This document shows positions 1-5,306 of a stretch of DNA of 5,306 bases, in pieces. The first letter of the stretch is position 1; each line of letters begins with the position of its first letter. A program made the translations under genes and the position numbers. The notes under the pieces are model-generated. The model did not search any database and was not told the DNA's origin. It saw nothing but the letters and a program-made list of their open reading frames with translations. This DNA comes from Methylophilaceae bacterium (GTDB taxonomy: Bacteria; Pseudomonadota; Gammaproteobacteria; Burkholderiales; Methylophilaceae): assembly GCA_003533095.1 (NCBI GenBank), contig DOEL01000001.1, forward strand, positions 1 through 5,306, read 5' to 3'.

Positions 1-1122
1 TTTAATAGCATGACAAAGCAGCTAGATCAGGCTACACAAACATCAGAAAATAATCAGATCAGGCTTGAATCAGCTAGATCGTATCTTGAAACAGTATTGG
101 CTCATTTATCCTCAGGCGTGATTGTTATTGATGATGCAATGGAAATTAAATCATTCAATATTGCCGCTACTAAAATACTGCAGGTTGATTTATCAAAAAA
201 TAAAGATAAATTATTAACTTCAATTTCAAAGAAGAATAAATTATTAACAGATTTTATTAGAGGCATTCAGGAAGAGATTTATGCTTTTGGTAGAAAAAAA
301 CAAACAGAGGTTATAAAAGAATTTGAAATTAAGTATGAAAATAACAATCAAGTGCTTTTACTTCAAATTACACCGTTACCACAAAATAAACTTAACAATT
401 ATGTCTTAATGATAGACGATATTACTATGATGATTCAGGCTCAGAGAGATGCAGCTTGGTCTGAAGTTGCCAGAAGGCTTGCCCATGAGATTAAAAATCC
501 ACTTACGCCTATCCAGCTTTCGGCTGAAAGAATAAAACATAAGTTAGGAGCTAAATTAAATAAAGACGATACAGATATTTTAAATAAAGCTGTTGCAACG
601 ATTGTTAATCAGGTTGATGCAATGAAGACCATGGTAAATGAATTTAGTGAATACGCGCGTGCGCCTAAATTAAATTTAGAATTAACAGATATTAATAAAT
701 TTATTAAAGAAATCTCACATTTATTTGAAAATTCAGGAATCAAAATTGTAACTAAATTATCTAAAGATTTGCCTGAAATAAGAGTGGATGTGAATATGAT
801 GAGACAGGTACTTATTAATCTTATTCAAAATGCGCAAGATGCAATGATGAATAATACAAAAAAACAAATTATTCAAATTAATACTAATAAATTAAAAAAC
901 CACATTATTTTATCTATTGAAGATAACGGTCCCGGATTTTCGGCTGATATATTAAAAAAAGCATTTGAGCCTTATGTTACTACGAAATCTCATGGCACAG
1001 GACTTGGCCTCGCTATTGTGAAAAAGATAATTGAAGAGCATGAAGGTGCTATTGCTATAGAAAATATAAAAAATAGTGGCGCGCTTATCAAGATTCAACT
1101 ACCTATATCTAAAAGTAAATAA
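1..1122 (+). CDS. ntrY: NtrY-type sensor histidine kinase, 5'-truncated by the window edge
   Basis: Sensor kinase of the NtrY/NtrX two-component system, expected to sit in the inner membrane and phosphorylate the NtrX-like protein encoded next. The frame is open from base 1 (Phe-Asn-Ser before the first ATG at 10), and these residues plus MTKQL look like the end of a HAMP domain, so the ATG at 10 is internal; the transmembrane and periplasmic part lies outside the window. Numbering from that Met: a PAS-like segment at about 25-140 (AHLSSGVIVID at 31-41), the H-box RRLAHEIKNPLTPIQLS with phospho-acceptor His159 (codon 484-486), the N-box with Asn274 in LIQNAQDAM, the G1 box DNGPGF at 305-310, the F-box FEPYVTTK, and the G2 box GTGLGLA at 329-335. 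All catalytic boxes look intact. In this family NtrY has been linked to nitrogen, redox or envelope control; the signal here cannot be read from the sequence. About half of a typical NtrY (roughly 700 residues) is missing. Confidence 0.93.
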   Translation, partial: FNSMTKQLDQATQTSENNQIRLESARSYLETVLAHLSSGVIVIDDAMEIKSFNIAATKILQVDLSKNKDKLLTSISKKNKLLTDFIRGIQEEIYAFGRKKQTEVIKEFEIKYENNNQVLLLQITPLPQNKLNNYVLMIDDITMMIQAQRDAAWSEVARRLAHEIKNPLTPIQLSAERIKHKLGAKLNKDDTDILNKAVATIVNQVDAMKTMVNEFSEYARAPKLNLELTDINKFIKEISHLFENSGIKIVTKLSKDLPEIRVDVNMMRQVLINLIQNAQDAMMNNTKKQIIQINTNKLKNHIILSIEDNGPGFSADILKKAFEPYVTTKSHGTGLGLAIVKKIIEEHEGAIAIENIKNSGALIKIQLPISKSK

Positions 1123-1124
1123 TT

Positions 1125-2411
1125 ATGAGTGTAAAAAAAATACTAGTAGTCGATGATGAATTAGGTATAAGAGAATTACTTAGAGATATTCTTGTTGATG
1201 AGGGATTTGAAATTTTTGTTGCCGAGAATGCTACAGAGGCTCGAGAACTTAAGAAAAATAAAATTCCCGACCTGATTTTACTGGATATATGGATGCCAGA
1301 TTGTGATGGCATTACTCTTCTTAAAGAATGGGTCAATGAAAAGTTTCTCACTAGCCCAGTGGTTATGATGTCAGGTCATGGGACGATTGATACTGCTTTA
1401 GAAGCCACTAAAATTGGTGCTTTTGATTTCCTTGAAAAACCAATCACACTTCAGAAACTTTTAAAAACTGTAAATGAAGCACTCAAGCATGCAAATAATT
1501 TACCAAAAATTGAAATTAATTTACTAAATATTGGTAAAAGCCAGGTTATTCAGGATCTTAAGAAAAGACTTGATAAAATAATTTCTTTAAAGACCTCACT
1601 TCTTCTTGTGGGACCGCAAGGAGGCTGTGCCAAAATTTGTGCACAATATATACATCCTAAGAATCAACCATGGATTGATGTAAAAGATTTTGAGATTATT
1701 TCAAATGCACCCTTGGATCTTTTAGATCAACATAGGGGGGGATCTATTTTTTTAAATGAGATTTCTCATTTAACTAAAGCCCAACAAAAAGGTTTAAATT
1801 TATTAATTAGTAAAGCGATTAATTATGACGTAAGAATTATTTGTGCTACTTCAAAGTCCCTTGTCCAGTCGGATGGAGTTGATTTTGACGAACGGCTTTT
1901 AAATGAATTATTGCCAGGATCGTTACTGCTTCCATCAATTAATGAACATAAAGAAGACATCCCAGAGATAGCATCATCTATTTTGACTATGTATCTCGCA
2001 AAATCAGACAAGTCTGATTACAAAGTTTTTGATGTAGCGGCATTAAATATGATGCGTGCGATGAATTGGATTGGAGATATAGAGGAACTAGAAAGCTTTG
2101 TATTTAATTTAATGCAAACTAGTTTACTTGAAAAAATTACTGTGGATGATGTGAAGCGTGTTTCAAATCAATTTAATCTATTACATGATCAAAATAAGCC
2201 TTCCAAGAAGAATAAAGATAATAAAGATCAAAGTTTTGATGAAATTTTCAATAAACCATTAAGAGATGCTCGCGATGATTTTGAAAAAATGTATTTTAAA
2301 CATCACCTCAATCAAGATGATCAAAGCATGGTAAAACTTGCTGAAGTCTCAGGCGTTGAGAGAACTCATCTCTATAGAAAATTAAAACAACTTGGTATCA
2401 AGGTAAAATAA
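1125..2411 (+). CDS. ntrX: NtrX-type response regulator with degenerate AAA+ domain
   Basis: DNA-binding response regulator, 428 residues, cognate partner of the kinase just upstream. The receiver domain (1-120) is complete: acidic pair Asp10/Asp11, phospho-acceptor Asp54 in LLDIWMPDCDG, Ser83 and Lys105. The central domain (about 130-345) is recognisably NtrC-like but crippled: the P-loop reads GPQGGCAK (163-170), with Ala169 where the Walker lysine belongs; Walker B reads GGSIFLNE (205-212), with Asn211 for Asp; no GAFTGA motif exists; the arginine-finger region reads FDERLLNEL (254-262); sensor II reads WIGDIEELES (315-324), with Glu for the usual Arg. A Lys/Asn-rich linker (about 356-370) leads to an intact Fis-type helix-turn-helix (about 385-426, AEVSGVERTHLYRKLKQLGI). 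The ATG follows the kinase stop by 2 bases and has no clear Shine-Dalgarno sequence, which suggests translational coupling. NtrX rather than NtrC is chosen from the pairing with NtrY. It probably binds DNA under phosphorylation control without sigma-54 activation. Confidence 0.9.
   Translation: MSVKKILVVDDELGIRELLRDILVDEGFEIFVAENATEARELKKNKIPDLILLDIWMPDCDGITLLKEWVNEKFLTSPVVMMSGHGTIDTALEATKIGAFDFLEKPITLQKLLKTVNEALKHANNLPKIEINLLNIGKSQVIQDLKKRLDKIISLKTSLLLVGPQGGCAKICAQYIHPKNQPWIDVKDFEIISNAPLDLLDQHRGGSIFLNEISHLTKAQQKGLNLLISKAINYDVRIICATSKSLVQSDGVDFDERLLNELLPGSLLLPSINEHKEDIPEIASSILTMYLAKSDKSDYKVFDVAALNMMRAMNWIGDIEELESFVFNLMQTSLLEKITVDDVKRVSNQFNLLHDQNKPSKKNKDNKDQSFDEIFNKPLRDARDDFEKMYFKHHLNQDDQSMVKLAEVSGVERTHLYRKLKQLGIKVK
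1735..1753. repeat. Adjacent G7 and T7 homopolymer runs inside ntrX
   Basis: Seven consecutive G (1735-1741) are followed five bases later by seven consecutive T (1747-1753). They encode the Arg-Gly-Gly-Ser-Ile-Phe-Leu stretch of the degenerate Walker B segment. A G run this long is conspicuous in such AT-rich DNA and is a possible slippage site. The frame is intact as given, and the two glycines are conserved in the family, which partly explains the run. Any regulatory role is speculation. Confidence 0.4.
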
Positions 2412-2412
2412 A

Positions 2413-3186
2413 TTAAATTTCGATCATGACGGGCGTGTGATCTGATGGCCGCTCAGACTTTCTTGGTGCTTTATCAATCGCAGATACTTTTATTTTATTT
2501 ACTAGATTTTTATTTGTGAGTATGTGGTCAATACGCATACCAAGATTTCTTCTAAATCCAGCCATGCGATAATCCCACCAGCTATACTGATTTTCAGAGG
2601 GATGAATTGTTCTAAAACTATCAAAAAGTCCTAAATCAATAATTTTTTGAAAAGCTTCTCTTTCTTTTGGACTTACAAGTACACTGTCTTTCCAGGCTTC
2701 TGGATCATGACAATCAATATCTTGAGGCGCAATATTAAAATCACCCGCAATAATAATATCTGGATATAACTCCACTTCATTTTTGAGCCATAAAGTGAAA
2801 TGTTTTAACCAATTAAGTTTATATAGATATTTATCTGAATCTACAGATTGCCCGTTAGGAACATAAACACAAACCACTCTAATTTTTCCTTGATTTGTAT
2901 TTGCAGTTGCAGCAATTAATCTCTTTTGTTCGTCTTCGAAGCCAGGAATATTATTTTGAATATCAAAAAGTTCATATTTACTGATAATTGCAACACCATT
3001 GTATGTTTTTTGTCCATTATGGATAGAGTTGTAACCTAATACACGTATGGCTTCATGGGGAAATTTGATATTTTCTTGTTTTGTTTCCTGAAGCAAAAGA
3101 AAATCAGGCTTTTCTTTTTTAATCCATTCTTCAACTTGACCTAATCTTACACTGAGAGAATTTACGTTCCACGTTGCAAGCTTCAT
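2413..3186 (-). CDS. xthA: Exodeoxyribonuclease III (AP endonuclease, ExoIII family)
   Basis: Cytosolic Mg-dependent DNA repair nuclease of the endonuclease/exonuclease/phosphatase superfamily. The family cleaves 5' of abasic sites, removes 3' blocking groups and degrades one strand of duplex DNA in the 3'-5' direction, in base excision repair. At 257 residues it is close to the usual length (about 255-270) and complete. Visible active-site residues: Asn7 in ATWNVNS, metal-binding Glu34 in LLQETK, Tyr108 in CVYVPNG, Asp149 and Asn151 in AGDFNIAP, Asp220 in RIDHIL, and Asp249-His250 in the C-terminal SDHTPV motif. The ATG lies 5 bases after the prlC stop, so the two are almost certainly cotranscribed; only a weak AAGA precedes the start. 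Its stop is one base from that of the convergent ntrX. No residue looks abnormal. Confidence 0.97.
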   Translation of the reverse strand: MKLATWNVNSLSVRLGQVEEWIKKEKPDFLLLQETKQENIKFPHEAIRVLGYNSIHNGQKTYNGVAIISKYELFDIQNNIPGFEDEQKRLIAATANTNQGKIRVVCVYVPNGQSVDSDKYLYKLNWLKHFTLWLKNEVELYPDIIIAGDFNIAPQDIDCHDPEAWKDSVLVSPKEREAFQKIIDLGLFDSFRTIHPSENQYSWWDYRMAGFRRNLGMRIDHILTNKNLVNKIKVSAIDKAPRKSERPSDHTPVMIEI

Positions 3187-3191
3187 AAATC

Positions 3192-5216
3192 TTAAGCCAT
3201 ACCAGAATGTCTAAGTAAGGCATCCACATTGGGTTCTCGCCCACGGAAAGCTACAAAAGATTCCATAGCTGGTCGAGAGCCACCTCTTGATAAAACTTCA
3301 TTTTGAAATTTTTGACCAGCATGACTTGATAAGATACCTTCTTCTTCAAATAAACTGAATGCATCAGAAGCTAAAACTTCGGCCCATTTATAACTATAAT
3401 AGCCCGCTGCATAGCCACCGGCAAAAATATGAGAAAAGCTATTAGGAAAACGATTCCAAGAAGGGGGTCTTACCACAGCAATTTCATCGCGAATAGTCTC
3501 GAGAAGCTTTAAAGGGTTAATTTTATTTTGATCGCTATATTCGGTGTGTAATCTGATATCGAATAAAGAAAATTCAATTTGTCTTAGAGTCTGCATACCT
3601 GATTGGAAATTTTTAGCTTCAATCATCTTGTCAAATAAACTTTTTGGCAAAGGATTCTTGTTATCAACATGTTCGGTCATATGTTTTACTACATCCCATT
3701 CCCAGCAGAAATTTTCCATAAATTGACTAGGTAATTCAACAGCATCCCATTCAACCCCTTTGATGCCAGAAATACTGTAATCATCTACTTTGGTTAGCAT
3801 ATGATGAAGTCCATGGCCAAATTCATGGAAAAGCGTAATTACATCATCATGAGAAAATAAAGCTGGCTTATTGTCTGAAGGAGATGAAAAATTACATGTC
3901 AAAAAAGCTACTGGGTGAGATGATCCGAGAGAATTTTTATATCGAGATATGGCCTCATCCATCCAGGCACCACCCCGCTTGTGATTGCGTGCATATAAAT
4001 CAAAATAAAATTGACCGACTAATTCATTATTTTCATTTTTAATCGAATAAAAACTTACATCCTTATGCCAAATAGGAGCATCTGATTTAATAATCTTTAA
4101 TTTAAAGATAGTTTCAACTACCTTAAAGAGGCCTTTTAAAACACGATGCTCAGGAAAGTATTGTTTAACTTCGTTTTCAGAAAAGCTATATTTGGCTTGG
4201 CGAAGTTTTTCAGAAACATAAGCAACATCCCAAGCCTCTAATTTTTCTATTTTTAAGGTTTTAGCAAAAGATTTAAGTTCATCCATGTCTTTTAAAGCAA
4301 AAGGTTTTGCTTTATTAGCTAAATCCATAAGAAAAGTTATAACCTCTTCACTTGATTTTGCCATCTTGGAGACAAGTGACATTTCTGTAAAATGTTTAAA
4401 GCCAAGTAGCTTTGAAGATTCGTAGCGAAGTGAGAGAATTTCATCAATAAGGTTTGTATTATCAAATTTAGGTGATGCAAGTTCAGATGCGCGGGTAGCA
4501 TAACCATGATAAAGTTTTTCGCGCAAAGCCCTGCTGTCAGCATATTGCATAACTGGTAGATAAGATGGAAAGTGAAGTGTAAATTTATAACCTTCTTTTT
4601 TATCCTCTTTAGCTTCAGCGCGCGCCTTCTTAATATTTTCTTCTGGAATACCTGAAAGTTCATCAACATGATCTACAAAAATAGAAAATTCATTCGTAGC
4701 ATCTAAAATATTTTCTTCGAACTGAGTTGAGAGTTTTGCAAGTTTTTCTTGAATTACTTTAAATCTTTTCTTTTCGCCTTCATTAAGTTCTGCGCCACCT
4801 AATTTAAATTCACGCAAAACATTATCAATGACGCGCTTTTGAGAAGATGTAAGTGAATTAAATGTTTCACTATTTTTTAGGGATTGATATTTTTTATAAA
4901 GAGACTCATCTTGAGAAAGATTTGTATAGAACTCAGTTAGTTTTATTAGATTATCATTGTAGGCTTTTCTTAAATTTTCAGAGTTAACCACAGCATTAAG
5001 ATGTTCAATTTGGCCCCAAGCCCTCGAAATTTTTTCACTGATCATTTCTATAGGTTCTACAAAGTTATCCCAGGAGGGAGGGGTACTCATTTCTCTTAGA
5101 GAATGAATTAAAGTATTAGCTTCTTTGAGAATACTTTCTATAGCTGGTGAAATATGATCAGGTTTGATTTGATCAAATAAAGGAAGGCTTTCGCGATATA
5201 AGACAGGATTGAACAT
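3192..5216 (-). CDS. prlC: Oligopeptidase A (M3 family zinc metallopeptidase)
   Basis: Cytosolic thimet-oligopeptidase-type enzyme that degrades short peptides, including products of ATP-dependent proteases and released signal peptides. It has 674 residues, the family's normal length (about 680), and no signal peptide. The zinc site is HEFGH at 464-468 (bases 3813-3827): His464 and His468 bind zinc, Glu465 is the catalytic base, and Glu494 in DAVELPSQFMENF is the third ligand. The C-terminal block GYAAGYYSYKWAE (601-613) carries the tyrosines used for substrate and transition-state binding, and the ending FRGREPNVDALLRHSGM is typical of OpdA. The N-terminus (NPVLYRESLPLFDQIKPDHI) aligns in style with OpdA, supporting the ATG at 5214-5216. 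No Shine-Dalgarno sequence is visible before it; the preceding gene stops 21 bases upstream, so it is likely an operon member read through from there into xthA. Confidence 0.97.
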   Translation of the reverse strand: MFNPVLYRESLPLFDQIKPDHISPAIESILKEANTLIHSLREMSTPPSWDNFVEPIEMISEKISRAWGQIEHLNAVVNSENLRKAYNDNLIKLTEFYTNLSQDESLYKKYQSLKNSETFNSLTSSQKRVIDNVLREFKLGGAELNEGEKKRFKVIQEKLAKLSTQFEENILDATNEFSIFVDHVDELSGIPEENIKKARAEAKEDKKEGYKFTLHFPSYLPVMQYADSRALREKLYHGYATRASELASPKFDNTNLIDEILSLRYESSKLLGFKHFTEMSLVSKMAKSSEEVITFLMDLANKAKPFALKDMDELKSFAKTLKIEKLEAWDVAYVSEKLRQAKYSFSENEVKQYFPEHRVLKGLFKVVETIFKLKIIKSDAPIWHKDVSFYSIKNENNELVGQFYFDLYARNHKRGGAWMDEAISRYKNSLGSSHPVAFLTCNFSSPSDNKPALFSHDDVITLFHEFGHGLHHMLTKVDDYSISGIKGVEWDAVELPSQFMENFCWEWDVVKHMTEHVDNKNPLPKSLFDKMIEAKNFQSGMQTLRQIEFSLFDIRLHTEYSDQNKINPLKLLETIRDEIAVVRPPSWNRFPNSFSHIFAGGYAAGYYSYKWAEVLASDAFSLFEEEGILSSHAGQKFQNEVLSRGGSRPAMESFVAFRGREPNVDALLRHSGMA

Positions 5217-5237
5217 GATAATTAAAGAGTTTGTTAT

Positions 5238-5306
5238 CTAAGTAGATTGATTAATTTTCTTTACTAAAGTTTCAATTTTATCGACTTCGTTTAAGTTAAG
5301 TAATTT
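5238..5306 (-). CDS. C-terminal tail of an unrecognised gene, cut by the window edge
   Basis: On the - strand the frame is open from base 5306 to a TAG stop at 5240-5238, giving 22 residues that include NEVDKIETLVKKINQST. No start codon lies in this piece, so the gene would begin to the right of the window. The segment is charged and predicted helical: Val8, Ile11, Val15 and Ile18 are spaced like an a/d heptad, which suits a terminal amphipathic helix or short coiled coil. It ends 21 bases before the prlC start on the same strand, the spacing expected of an operon partner. I do not recognise the family, and 22 residues are too few to assign a function. The open frame could be chance, but same-strand position and close spacing favour a real gene end. 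Confidence 0.5.
   Translation of the reverse strand, partial: KLLNLNEVDKIETLVKKINQST

Noticed and set aside
653..668. GC-rich, partly palindromic patch (ACGCGCGTGCGCC) in ntrY as an operator
   Set aside because: It encodes the EYARAP segment that NtrY kinases conserve after the H-box helix, so coding constraint accounts for it.
1109..1351. 80-codon open frame on the - strand opposite the ntrY/ntrX junction
   Set aside because: It lies antisense to the receiver domain, with a low-complexity Ser/Ile-rich translation typical of a shadow frame.
1611..1766. Frameshift or pseudogene explanation for the odd ntrX central domain
   Set aside because: The frame is continuous into an intact helix-turn-helix, and the flanking AAA+ landmarks stay in register; the changes are substitutions and an in-frame shortening, not a disrupted frame.
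1823..2011. 62-codon open frame on the - strand opposite ntrX
   Set aside because: Antisense shadow of the central domain, with no independent evidence of coding.
2422..2442. Inverted repeat GATCA/TGATC as a transcription terminator
   Set aside because: The stem is only 5 bp with an 11-base loop and no T tract follows on either strand; the bases encode the conserved SDHTPV active-site motif of ExoIII, which explains them.
3544..3726. 60-codon open frame on the + strand opposite prlC
   Set aside because: Antisense to the conserved C-terminal part of the peptidase, with no motif or ribosome binding site support.
4337..4669. 110-codon open frame on the - strand inside prlC
   Set aside because: It overlaps a well-conserved M3 peptidase region in another frame; its composition is a biased shadow (many Leu, His, Asn) with no recognisable motif.

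Overview
This is an AT-rich, tightly packed bacterial window with almost no non-coding DNA. It holds two convergent gene blocks. The left block, on the + strand, is the 3' part of an NtrY-type sensor histidine kinase (1-1122, running off the left edge) followed after 2 bases by an NtrX-type response regulator (1125-2411). The right block, on the - strand, is the C-terminal tail of an unrecognised gene (5238-5306, running off the right edge), then oligopeptidase A (prlC, 3192-5216), then exodeoxyribonuclease III (xthA, 2413-3186). The blocks meet tail to tail with one base between their stop codons. No stretch of 300 bases lacks a gene, and I see no RNA gene, mobile element, CRISPR array or attachment site.

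The NtrY kinase core and HAMP/PAS remnants, and the ExoIII and PrlC sequences, look proteobacterial and most like Betaproteobacteria. The low GC, very short intergenic gaps and weak ribosome binding sites suggest a small-genome planktonic lineage, for example Methylophilales of the OM43/Methylopumilus kind. That placement is an inference from sequence style; no marker gene in the window proves it.

NtrY and NtrX should form one phosphorelay: the kinase autophosphorylates on His and passes phosphate to Asp54 of the regulator. The right block combines housekeeping functions, cytosolic peptide degradation and abasic-site/DNA end repair, with no obvious functional link to the left block beyond adjacency.

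The most notable observation is that the regulator keeps an intact receiver and an intact Fis-type DNA-binding helix-turn-helix, while its central AAA+ domain has lost the Walker A lysine, the Walker B aspartate, the arginine-finger arginines, the sensor II arginine and the GAFTGA loop. It is therefore unlikely to work as a sigma-54 ATPase activator and more likely acts as a phosphorylation-controlled DNA-binding protein. I found no wholly new system in the window.
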